In this document: positions 17,211-24,970 of the stretch, one piece after another
Layout of the letters: the number at the start of each line of letters is the position of its first letter
How positions within the stretch are numbered: position 1 is the first letter of the stretch
Source: an uncultured Bacteroidales bacterium
GTDB lineage: Bacteria > Bacteroidota > Bacteroidia > Bacteroidales > UBA932
Length of the DNA: 64,000 bases
Assembly (NCBI GenBank): GCA_944326245.1
Contig: CALVDF010000014.1
Location: forward strand, 1-64,000
Direction of reading: 5' to 3'
Position numbers and translations under genes: made by a program
Notes under the pieces: generated by a model
Database searches by the model: none
The model's input: only the letters and a program-made list of their open reading frames with translations
Told to the model about the DNA's origin: nothing

Positions 17211-18572
17211 CTATTCCGATTTTGAATTTTCCTTGTTGATAAATCTGTCCTTGCCCCATACCCGTTCCATAAGATCGATTGCTTCAGCAACCTCCAGAGA
17301 GCCTTCCTTCTCGAAGCGGGCCTGCATGAAGATGCAGTTGTTCAGAGAGGCGTCGTCCCTGACAATATCGGCTGCCAGCGCCTCGCAGCTGGGCGCACCG
17401 CAGGCTCCGCAGTCTATGTCCGGAAGTATCTTCCTGAGCATTCCGGCCATCTCCATTTTCTTGATGGCCACATTGATGTCCTTGTCGTACTTGACCATCG
17501 ACCGGGGCTCTACCGCATCCATCTTGATATAGGCGGAACAGAACTGCTTGTATTCCTCCGAGAGACGGTGCCCTTCAGGCGCCGATGCCGACATTTCCCT
17601 GAGATTGTCTGCCACCAGGAAACGGTTGCCCTGAACCAGAATCCCGCCAGGACACGACTCGTCACATCCCCGCAGTTCCAGATAGTCGATAGGCTCCTCT
17701 ATCTCCTCGTTTTCCAGTTTCTCCAGAAACTCTATCACATTGCTCATGCCGTCGATCGAGAGTGCCCTTCCTTCTATCCTCGCTGCCTCCCCTCCTGTCA
17801 GCGGCCAGAGAAGGCCCTTCGACGATACAGCATCGTTGACAGCCTCACTGCCTTGACCTTCCTGGGGATATTTCCTGTTCTTGTATGCGTGCAGGACCTT
17901 GTTGTAGATATAGTCCATGTTGATTACCCCGTTGATCGGAGACTCATATCCGCCTACGGGAGACTTCACCGCAGCGATTTTGGCTATGCATGGGGTCAGG
18001 TAGAATATTCCAAGTCCGTCAGGGGCCCCTCCGCTCATTTGCCATTTCCGCACATAGTACTGGGCCGTAACTTCAATCGGCGGTATCAGAAGCATGATAC
18101 GGTCGATAAGGGCAGGAAAACGGACCTGAATCAGACGGATTACCGCCGGACAGAATGAAGATATGACCGGCTTCATGTCAGCCTTGCGTACATAGTCATT
18201 GATCTCATCAGCCAGAGTATCCACACTCTGTTCTACCGTACATACTTCAGAGAATCCCATATCACCCAGAATATCATTGATCACTCTGCGCGGAATCCGT
18301 TTTTCAAACTGGGCGTAGAACACGGCCGGCACCAGCAGCACCCTGTATCTGTATGAAAATATGCTCTCGAAATCGTCATCCACCACACGTATGGCCCTCA
18401 TCGGGCATACACGGAAACACCTTCCGCAGTCAATGCACCAGTCAGCATAGAGCATGGCCTTGCCCCCCGACACCCTCAGCGCCTCTGTGGGACACACCTT
18501 GATGCAGTGGGAGCAGCCTATGCACAGCTCCTTCTGGATTTCAAGGGCCTTATGGTATGTATTGTGTTCCAT
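17211..18572 (-). CDS. Putative sensory [FeFe] hydrogenase (HydS/HfsB-like)
   Basis: A 453-residue protein. Order: two [4Fe-4S] ferredoxin motifs (C17 to C27 and C46 to C56), a complete H-cluster domain, and a C-terminal Fe-S domain (C388, C391, C396, C413) of the kind also found in corrinoid proteins and RnfB. All four H-cluster cysteine ligands are kept (C141, C195, C303, C307). The proton-transfer cysteine is Phe in SSFCPAV (F140), and the catalytic MPCxxKxxE motif reads TPCIAKIAA, losing the Glu. This is the hallmark of group C/D enzymes regarded as H2 or redox sensors. No PAS domain is present, unlike Thermotoga HydS. It sits among RsbW-like, DRTGG and PHP genes and upstream of the bifurcating hydrogenase it may regulate. 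Confidence 0.85.
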   Translation of the reverse strand: MEHNTYHKALEIQKELCIGCSHCIKVCPTEALRVSGGKAMLYADWCIDCGRCFRVCPMRAIRVVDDDFESIFSYRYRVLLVPAVFYAQFEKRIPRRVINDILGDMGFSEVCTVEQSVDTLADEINDYVRKADMKPVISSFCPAVIRLIQVRFPALIDRIMLLIPPIEVTAQYYVRKWQMSGGAPDGLGIFYLTPCIAKIAAVKSPVGGYESPINGVINMDYIYNKVLHAYKNRKYPQEGQGSEAVNDAVSSKGLLWPLTGGEAARIEGRALSIDGMSNVIEFLEKLENEEIEEPIDYLELRGCDESCPGGILVQGNRFLVADNLREMSASAPEGHRLSEEYKQFCSAYIKMDAVEPRSMVKYDKDINVAIKKMEMAGMLRKILPDIDCGACGAPSCEALAADIVRDDASLNNCIFMQARFEKEGSLEVAEAIDLMERVWGKDRFINKENSKSE

Positions 18573-18583
18573 TTCCGCTACTT

Positions 18584-18994
18584 TCAGAATTTGATGTATA
18601 TACTTAAGGTTGTACCTTGGCCCGCTCCTGTGTCTATGTGCAGTTCATCGGCGTTTTCCTGGATATTGGGCAACCCCATTCCTGCACCGAACCCCATTTC
18701 GCGTACCTCCTTCGAAGCCGTGGAAAAACCCTTCTGCATGGCCTTGTCAACATCAGGGATACCCGGCCCGGTATCGGCGAGGACCACGTTGATTCCGTAA
18801 GGTTCTATGTCTGCGGTTATGTGTCCCCCATAGGAATGCGCCACGATATTCACTTCTGCCTCGTACACGGCCACCACCACTCTCTTGATCACCGCAGGCG
18901 ATACACCTATCTGCTTTAGGGTCTTCTTGATGGCGGAAGAGGCATTGCCTGCGCGGGTAAAATCCCCCGCTGCCACGTCGTACTCCAGCCTCAT
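18584..18994 (-). CDS. RsbW-like anti-sigma/serine kinase ATPase
   Basis: A 136-residue single-domain GHKL ATPase resembling RsbW and SpoIIAB. The N box is in VYEAEVNIVAHSYGG, the G1 box is LADTGPGIPD, and the G2 region is GFGAGMGLPNIQENAD. RsbW-type proteins bind sigma factors or phosphorylate small antagonist proteins; no STAS antagonist is seen in the window. It starts 1 base after the first DRTGG gene and precedes the HydS-like gene by 11 bases, so it is a plausible output partner of the sensory hydrogenase. Confidence 0.85.
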   Translation of the reverse strand: MRLEYDVAAGDFTRAGNASSAIKKTLKQIGVSPAVIKRVVVAVYEAEVNIVAHSYGGHITADIEPYGINVVLADTGPGIPDVDKAMQKGFSTASKEVREMGFGAGMGLPNIQENADELHIDTGAGQGTTLSIYIKF

Positions 18995-18995
18995 A

Positions 18996-19340
18996 TCAAT
19001 AGACAGGCTTGAGTCCGGCTCCGTAGAGGATGCCCGAAGTCTTGAACATCGAATAATCCGTACGAATCACCACCATGCCGTTGTCCTCGGCCAGGGCGGC
19101 CATCTCTTCCGTCACGGCCTTGCCGCGAACGAAGAGAATATATTCCACATCGGACATCTCCGCCGTGCGGACCGACTGCACATTGGCAAGGCCGGTAACC
19201 AGCAGGAAATTGTCTGTCTTGATAGTAAGCACGTCACTCATGAGATCCGAAGCGAAAGCATAGTCGACATTCTCGTCCAGACGGCTGCTCCCGCATATGA
19301 CCTCCCCGTGTACTGCTGCTGCGATATCCCTCAGTTTCAT
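18996..19340 (-). CDS. DRTGG-domain protein (first copy)
   Basis: A 114-residue single-domain DRTGG-like protein beginning MKLRDIAAAVHGEV, with FASDLMSDVLTI in the place of the family signature. The ATG at 19340 is chosen over an upstream in-frame codon because it lies 1 base after the stop of the DUF3857 gene. It opens the signalling part of the operon. Function unknown; small-ligand binding is the usual suggestion for this fold. Confidence 0.82.
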   Translation of the reverse strand: MKLRDIAAAVHGEVICGSSRLDENVDYAFASDLMSDVLTIKTDNFLLVTGLANVQSVRTAEMSDVEYILFVRGKAVTEEMAALAEDNGMVVIRTDYSMFKTSGILYGAGLKPVY

Positions 19341-19341
19341 A

Positions 19342-20934
19342 CTACCTGACTCCGAAAACAAGAGGTGATGAATACAACTCGTGCCACTCGCTCATCAGCT
19401 TGTAGTACTGAGGATACATTGCCGGAGTCACAAGCTGTTCGTTGATTTCGAGACGGCATACAATATCTATCCTTGTTCCGCTTTCAGTAACTTCAACCTT
19501 CATGGAACCCACAGGATTGGAAATATCCACGGGTTCAGGCAAGGCCAGCGGTTCGAGGCCGTCCTTCACCTCCAGAACATAGCTGTGGGTCTCGTCCGCC
19601 GTATAAGGAAGCAGAAGATTGACCTGACGGGCAGTATTGGATGTGGTGTAAGGATATACACGAGCCAGCCACGACGAGTTTTCAGGAAGGGAAAACGCAT
19701 ATATGCCGTCGGCTATCATCTTCGAAGAATCTGCCTGCACTTCCACACTTGTCTCGGAACATTCTGTATGGACAGGGGATGCTACCTCTGCGACCTGACC
19801 GTCCATACCTATAATTTCAAGATAGTCCGAAATATCGGCCGTAGCATCATCGGAAGCATTGACAAAACCGGTTGCCAATATGTCAACAAGGGACGCATAG
19901 CCTGTCGAGAGAGGATCTTCCGCCTTGGGCAGGGCCATGAGGACATCCGAGGAGACACCTACGGCCTTCAGCATTGCACTCGCAAGCAATGTCCTCTCCG
20001 CATCTGTTGCATACGCACTGCCTATGACCTCTGCCGCAGGCCGTACCTTATAACCTGTCTGCACAAATGTAAGGCGGCATTGAGCCAGTTCCCTTGATAT
20101 ATACTCATGAATCTTGTCCACAACGGAACGCCTGTCCGAGCGGCCGGCATTCATTTCCTCAATCCTGGCCGTCACGGCAGGATCATCCGCACTGTACTGC
20201 TGGTCTCCCAGTACTCCCGCAAACTCCTGCTCCGAAGAATACGTGGTTGCCGTTATTGCCTGAACGTTTCCGGCCTGTACGGACACCGCCAGACTCCTGG
20301 GACGCGGCCTGACATTCTTAAGATTCCATGATACTGTCTTCACACCGTCAGACACCTTGACTGACGGGGCTGACTTGCCGTTGATCATACCGTAATGAAG
20401 CGGAGTCCCTTCCGGAACGCTTATGCTGAGGGTATAGTTTCTGATGGGAGAAAGTTCCTCGACCTCTTCGAAGATATCCAGGGCAGGAACAACTCCGGCC
20501 TTGGTCACAAGAGTATAATCCAGGAATATGGTTGCACCAAGTTCAAGACCGGTGTGCACCACTACCATCTCCCTCAACCCGTTGTAGGCGGGCGCATCCG
20601 CCGCTGCGGAAGGCAGCACTTCCACAAAAGCGTTTTCAGGGGTCCGGACTATTGTCCCGTCAGTCTGTCTGGTATATGACTCATTGATCTTCAGCTCCTG
20701 GTATGACGGATCATAGACAATGAATGTCTCACCGTACAGACTGTTCATGGCAGCATGGGTATATACGGTAAGCTGTTTCTGCACCCTGAGTTCCTGACTT
20801 CCGTCCGGATTGAGCGCATAGGTCTTGACCAGTCTGTCGAACTGTGCCTCACTCTTGGGAGCAGCCGCAAGCATCAGTGCCGCTGACACGGTCAGGACAG
20901 CGGACAATATCGTTTTTAAAAACATTTTATTCAT
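19342..20934 (-). CDS. DUF3857/transglutaminase-like secreted protein without catalytic cysteine
   Basis: A 530-residue exported protein (signal peptide about residues 1-30, ending SEAQ). The N-terminal half is a DUF3857 beta domain. The middle resembles a transglutaminase-like fold, but where active relatives have GVC-KD the sequence reads SAYATDAERTLLASAML, so the catalytic Cys is gone. No His or Asp partner motif is evident. It looks like a shortened, probably non-enzymatic paralogue of the upstream gene, from which it is separated by 8 bases. Its stop is 1 base before the first DRTGG gene, so it belongs to the long operon. Confidence 0.82.
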   Translation of the reverse strand: MNKMFLKTILSAVLTVSAALMLAAAPKSEAQFDRLVKTYALNPDGSQELRVQKQLTVYTHAAMNSLYGETFIVYDPSYQELKINESYTRQTDGTIVRTPENAFVEVLPSAAADAPAYNGLREMVVVHTGLELGATIFLDYTLVTKAGVVPALDIFEEVEELSPIRNYTLSISVPEGTPLHYGMINGKSAPSVKVSDGVKTVSWNLKNVRPRPRSLAVSVQAGNVQAITATTYSSEQEFAGVLGDQQYSADDPAVTARIEEMNAGRSDRRSVVDKIHEYISRELAQCRLTFVQTGYKVRPAAEVIGSAYATDAERTLLASAMLKAVGVSSDVLMALPKAEDPLSTGYASLVDILATGFVNASDDATADISDYLEIIGMDGQVAEVASPVHTECSETSVEVQADSSKMIADGIYAFSLPENSSWLARVYPYTTSNTARQVNLLLPYTADETHSYVLEVKDGLEPLALPEPVDISNPVGSMKVEVTESGTRIDIVCRLEINEQLVTPAMYPQYYKLMSEWHELYSSPLVFGVR

Positions 20935-20942
20935 AACCCGGA

Positions 20943-22901
20943 TTACTTTTTGATTACAACATATTCACCGTATGCCTTATGGGCATTGACAGCATTGCGG
21001 AAACTGTCCCAGTCCGAAACCTCGTAAACCCTCTTCTTGAGTATGAGAGTATTGTGAAGGACTATCTCATTGCCTTCCTGGACCATAGAGCCGCTGAAAT
21101 CAGCACCGCTGCCCTGCATGCCGTCTGACTTGGGAGCCGACACCAACGCATATCCCTCAGGTATCCTGACTGTCTCGTCAAGCTCGACCAGGCGTGAACA
21201 CCCGTCCTTGAACCCGTGCTCCCTTTCTTCCAGATCAGTGTTAATCCTCAGATAGGAACGCACGCTATTGTAAAGATTGTTCATCACCATCGGACGGAAC
21301 ACCATCACCCCATCACCCACTGCGGCATAATCCGGAATCTCATACCTGAACGTTATCCTGATCGGAGCTGCCTGATAGTCCTTGGGTTTCCTGCCGTAAT
21401 CCACACTCAGCAGACGCGCTTTCGGGGATACGTTGAGAAGCTGGCGCTCCATGGTATTGCGCCATTCGCTCTGGAAGCCGGTAGTGAAAATACGGCGGAT
21501 ATTCAAGTCGCTCTGACCTTCGGCGGTAATGGTGAACGTACCCTTGAGAGTACCGTCCTCAGACAGTACGTTGTCAGCGTCTATCCGGACATAATGGTTC
21601 TCCGGTGCGGACACGGGAGTCACACAGAGGTCTGACCCTTCCGGCACACCTGGAAGATAGTTCTGCTGCTGTTCGGCGCTGCTCCACAACTCGCGGCAAA
21701 ACGGCACCCATGTAGGGTCCAGCGGCATATAGGTCCCGTCGGAAAGCTTCACGACGGCCACACAATGATTGAAATGGTCCGCAGGAATACTCTCCACACG
21801 GCTGCCGGCCATGGTCATGGCGGGATATGCCTCGAAACCGGCCATCCTCAGGAAAGATATAAGCGTACCGGCAATATCCTTGCAGACACCGCAACGGTCA
21901 GTGTAGTTCATTTCCGTATTGTGCAGTGTATACCCCTCGCCCTTGCCCATGGAAATGCCGGCGTAGCGGATATTGTCTGCAACCCAATGGGTAAGGACTG
22001 CTATCCTCTCCATCTCAGTCTCTTTTCCCCGAATCAGCTCATTCACTTTCTTCTGCGCTGGAGCATAGGCTTCGAAACTGCCGTAGTCTTCGTTTACCTT
22101 ATTGAACCATAGAGACTTTTCCCTCCAGTCCGGGGTAGTTGACATCATCAGCTTGGGAGCTGCGTCGTAGAGGTCCACCATATTGGGTTCACTTTTGAAA
22201 GGCATGACGCCGTCCATTGCAAACCTGTAGACCTTGCGCCCGTCCTCATATCTCATGGAAGATGCGCACTCGCCCTGATAGAACTGGAACTGGACCTCCT
22301 TATCCATTGGCAGAGAGACGGTATAGACCTTCCGTACCGTAGGATAGGAGCACCAGAAAGGCACTATATCGTAGAACTGTCCCCTCATCGGAGGAATGAA
22401 ACGGGATTCGTCATCAGCACCGTCGCCAGATGCCAGCAGGGCATAGGTAAATCCCTTCTTGGCTATCCCGTACTCGATGATGTCGCCAGGCTCAAGAGCT
22501 CCGACCTCCATCATTATCTGGCGCGCTCCCCAGTATATCATACGTGCCGGAGCCGCATAATCAAGTGACGATGACACATCCACATAATCAACCTCACCGT
22601 CTGCCCGGTATACAGTTACATACTTGAACTCGGCAAAGGCCGTAAGCGGGTCATAGTCGTACTTGATGACCCTGTTGGCCAATGCACCTGCAGGCGTTTG
22701 AACTTTTATGACCTTGCAAACTGCAAAAGAGCCCTGGCCCGTAGGCTCCACTGTGACAGCCGTACTGTCCAGAAGGACTACACAATCAGCGTCCTGATAG
22801 GCCTGTCCCGCAGCTGCTTTCTCATACTTGGCCCAATCCTGCGCATTTGCAAGCGCAGAAACCATGAGCAGGCAGGACATTACGGTAAAAATCCTTTTCA
22901 T
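20943..22901 (-). CDS. DUF3857/transglutaminase-like secreted protein, catalytic triad present
   Basis: A 652-residue exported protein with signal peptide MKRIFTVMSCLLMVSALANA. Order: DUF3857 domain (about 50-240), transglutaminase-like domain (about 290-410), and a C-terminal beta region (DUF2569/DUF3858-like). The triad appears as GVCKD (C340), FNHC (H379) and LDPTW (D395). Such proteins are common and often duplicated in Bacteroidetes; substrates are unknown and could be cell-surface peptides. The frame opens at 22973, but the signal peptide starts at 22901. It is the first gene of the long minus-strand run leading to the hydrogenase. I found no convincing promoter in the 120 bases upstream. 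Confidence 0.85.
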   Translation of the reverse strand: MKRIFTVMSCLLMVSALANAQDWAKYEKAAAGQAYQDADCVVLLDSTAVTVEPTGQGSFAVCKVIKVQTPAGALANRVIKYDYDPLTAFAEFKYVTVYRADGEVDYVDVSSSLDYAAPARMIYWGARQIMMEVGALEPGDIIEYGIAKKGFTYALLASGDGADDESRFIPPMRGQFYDIVPFWCSYPTVRKVYTVSLPMDKEVQFQFYQGECASSMRYEDGRKVYRFAMDGVMPFKSEPNMVDLYDAAPKLMMSTTPDWREKSLWFNKVNEDYGSFEAYAPAQKKVNELIRGKETEMERIAVLTHWVADNIRYAGISMGKGEGYTLHNTEMNYTDRCGVCKDIAGTLISFLRMAGFEAYPAMTMAGSRVESIPADHFNHCVAVVKLSDGTYMPLDPTWVPFCRELWSSAEQQQNYLPGVPEGSDLCVTPVSAPENHYVRIDADNVLSEDGTLKGTFTITAEGQSDLNIRRIFTTGFQSEWRNTMERQLLNVSPKARLLSVDYGRKPKDYQAAPIRITFRYEIPDYAAVGDGVMVFRPMVMNNLYNSVRSYLRINTDLEEREHGFKDGCSRLVELDETVRIPEGYALVSAPKSDGMQGSGADFSGSMVQEGNEIVLHNTLILKKRVYEVSDWDSFRNAVNAHKAYGEYVVIKK

Positions 22902-23021
22902 ATAATAATCGATGCTAAATGCTGTTGTAAATGAAAAACTTTGCCAAGTTACAAATTTTTCCGATACGGCCATACACCCAAGCTGTATTTTCCTGCGGCA
23001 TCCTGCCGCAGAAAGAATCGC

Positions 23022-23795
23022 CTACTCCCGCTCTCCGCCCCCGGCAATCGCCGTGACGGCAGCCTGGGCGCATATGCATCCGAACACGGCCGGGATGTAG
23101 GATATTGTACCTACCTGAGACTTCTTGTTGCGCTCTCCTTCGGTCGGGACAATCGCCGACCGGTCAGGAAGTTCCTCCGAAAATACTACCGGGAATCCTT
23201 TGCTTATGCCTATTTTTCGCAGTTTCTTGCGGAGAATGAAGGCTAGTGGACAATTGTAGGATTTTGACAGATCAGCCAGGCGGACTTTAGTGGCATCCAG
23301 CTTGGCACCGGCTCCCATCGAAGACACAAGAGGAATCCCGGAATGCACGCAATATGAGACGAGAGCTATCTTAGGAGCAAGAGTATCTATCGCATCGATC
23401 AGAAAATCAGGACGCACGATACCGGCAGAAGCACATGCCTTTTCCAGTACCCCGGCAATATTTTCCTCCGTCAGATATTCGTCGACAGCCACCAGCTTCA
23501 GCTCCGGGTTTATATCCAGAAGCCTTGCTGACATCACTTCCGTCTTGAGCCTGTCCAAGGTTGAATCCATGGCCAGCAGCTGACGGTTCTTGTTGGTAAC
23601 GCTCACCCGGTCAGAGTCTACTATAATCATCCGGCCTACTCCCGCCCTGGCCACCATCTCCGCAGCATAGGCCCCCACCCCGCCAAGACCGGCCACGAGC
23701 ACCGTTGCATGACGGAGTCTGCCGAGGGCGTCCTGCCCCATCAGCATTCCAGTCCTTTCCAGCCATTGCGGCGTCTGTCCCGGCTCTTGTGTCAT
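23022..23795 (-). CDS. tcdA: tRNA threonylcarbamoyladenosine dehydratase
   Basis: A 257-residue E1-like (ThiF/MoeB family) enzyme that cyclises t6A37 in tRNA in an ATP-dependent reaction. The adenylation Rossmann motif VAGLGGVGAYAAEMVARAG is near residue 33, followed by VDSDRVSVTNKNRQ, which holds the ATP-binding Arg/Asn residues. The length and start MTQEPGQTPQWLERTGMLMG suit TcdA/CsdL. Its ATG overlaps the mazG stop by 4 bases, so the two are translationally coupled. Confidence 0.9.
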   Translation of the reverse strand: MTQEPGQTPQWLERTGMLMGQDALGRLRHATVLVAGLGGVGAYAAEMVARAGVGRMIIVDSDRVSVTNKNRQLLAMDSTLDRLKTEVMSARLLDINPELKLVAVDEYLTEENIAGVLEKACASAGIVRPDFLIDAIDTLAPKIALVSYCVHSGIPLVSSMGAGAKLDATKVRLADLSKSYNCPLAFILRKKLRKIGISKGFPVVFSEELPDRSAIVPTEGERNKKSQVGTISYIPAVFGCICAQAAVTAIAGGGERE

Positions 23796-24664
23796 TTTTC
23801 CTCCTTGGAACCGCTGCCATTCTCCCTCTCCAGGGCCTTTGCCTCATCCCAGATTGCATCCATCTCCGCAAGGGTCATATCCTTGAGGGAACGGCCCTGA
23901 CGTATGGTATGCTCCTCCAGATAAGTAAAACGGCGACGGAACTTTGCGCATGTCATCTCAAGAGCCGTATCCGGATTGAGATCATACAGACGTGCAGCAT
24001 TTACCACTGAAAACAGAAAATCTCCGAGTTCACCTTCAGCCCTGCATGCCGCTCCGGCCACTGCATTGCTGTCCCCGGACTTGCGGACCGACTCCAGACC
24101 GTCCAGTTCCGCACGGAACTCGCCCAGCTCTTCCGCCACCTTGTCCCATACCTGCGAACGTTCTTCCCAGTCAAATCCCACAGCCCGGGCCTTGTCCTGC
24201 ATGCGGTAGGCCTTAAGCAGCGGAGGCAGAGAGACCGGTACACCTGACAGGACCCTCCTGTTCCCGTCCTTCTCCTTGGTCTTGAGCTCCTCCCAGTTCC
24301 TGACGACCTGGTCGGCCCCCTCGACACGGACCTCCCCGAACACGTGGGGATGACGGTATATCAGCTTGTCGCACAGACGGTCTATGACATCAACAATATC
24401 AAACTCTCCCTTCTCTGCACCTATCTTTGCGTAGAAAACTATATGAAGAAGCACATCCCCCAATTCCTTCGGGATATCCTTCATGTCTCCCCTCATGATG
24501 GCATCACTGAGTTCATACGTTTCCTCAATGGTCTGCGGTCTCAGCGATTCTATAGTCTGTTTGCGGTCCCAGGGACATTTTTCCCTGAGCTCGTCCATTA
24601 TATCCAGCAGGCGGCCGAAAGCCTCCAGCTTTGCCTGCCTTGAACTCATCTCGTTACTGCTCAT
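23792..24664 (-). CDS. mazG: Nucleoside triphosphate pyrophosphohydrolase MazG
   Basis: A 290-residue protein with two MazG halves. The first contains CPWDRKQTIESLRPQTIEET followed by ELGDVLLHIVFYA, whose Glu and Asp residues bind magnesium. The second contains KAYRMQDKARAVGFDW and ELGDFLFSVVNAAR. MazG hydrolyses (d)NTPs to monophosphates and can lower ppGpp. Starts at 24664 (MSSNEM) or 24649 (MSSRQ) are both possible; the earlier is listed. It overlaps tcdA by 4 bases. Confidence 0.92.
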   Translation of the reverse strand: MSSNEMSSRQAKLEAFGRLLDIMDELREKCPWDRKQTIESLRPQTIEETYELSDAIMRGDMKDIPKELGDVLLHIVFYAKIGAEKGEFDIVDVIDRLCDKLIYRHPHVFGEVRVEGADQVVRNWEELKTKEKDGNRRVLSGVPVSLPPLLKAYRMQDKARAVGFDWEERSQVWDKVAEELGEFRAELDGLESVRKSGDSNAVAGAACRAEGELGDFLFSVVNAARLYDLNPDTALEMTCAKFRRRFTYLEEHTIRQGRSLKDMTLAEMDAIWDEAKALERENGSGSKEEK

Positions 24665-24730
24665 GGTATTTTTGGATTTCGGGCGGTAAATATACACAAA
24701 TATCCCATACGGGATTCAGGAATAATCAGC

Positions 24731-24738
24731 TATCTTTG
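24731..24738 (+). promoter_or_regulatory. Promoter (-7 box) of the 63-residue gene
   Basis: TATCTTTG at 24731-24738 is an exact -7 box. The expected start falls at about 24743, 2-4 bases before the ATG at 24745, so the transcript would be leaderless or nearly so. No TTTG lies at the right distance upstream. Confidence 0.5.
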
Positions 24739-24744
24739 CAGGAT

Positions 24745-24936
24745 ATGGCAGACAATTATCTGGAAAGGAGATACAGCGAATATCTCGAACGGAAGGCAGC
24801 ATCCGAAAAGGCAAGGCAGGCTGCATGGAAAAAACGTCTGGACGCATACCGTAAAAAGCTAAAAACTACGGTCCAGACCAAAGAACAGGATTCCCGAATC
24901 ACGCACGACGGAATAAAAAACCCCGGGAATCCATAA
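24745..24936 (+). CDS. Small charged protein, 63 residues, unknown function
   Basis: A short protein starting MADNYLERRYSEYLERKAAS, rich in Lys, Arg, Glu and Ala and predicted to be one long helix, with a polar tail. I recognise the MADNYLE start as common in small hypothetical proteins of Bacteroidales, but no function is known to me. It is divergent from mazG. The longer open frame from 24631 is unlikely because the -7 box lies between. Its stop codon falls within the loop of the terminator hairpin serving the opposite strand. Confidence 0.65.
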   Translation: MADNYLERRYSEYLERKAASEKARQAAWKKRLDAYRKKLKTTVQTKEQDSRITHDGIKNPGNP

Positions 24937-24946
24937 ATTCCCGGGG
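24915..24946 (-). terminator. Intrinsic terminator after the BACON lipoprotein locus
   Basis: A perfect 10-bp stem (24937-24946 with 24921-24930, 6-base loop) is followed on the minus strand by TTTTTT. On the plus strand the same hairpin has no T-run, so it acts mainly on minus-strand transcripts. Confidence 0.8.
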
Positions 24947-24970
24947 CAGTGAAATCACATTGTTCCAGTA

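Noticed and set aside
22993..23011. Strong hairpin CTGCGGCA-TCC-TGCCGCAG after tcdA
   Set aside because: No T-run follows on either strand, so I do not call it an intrinsic terminator.
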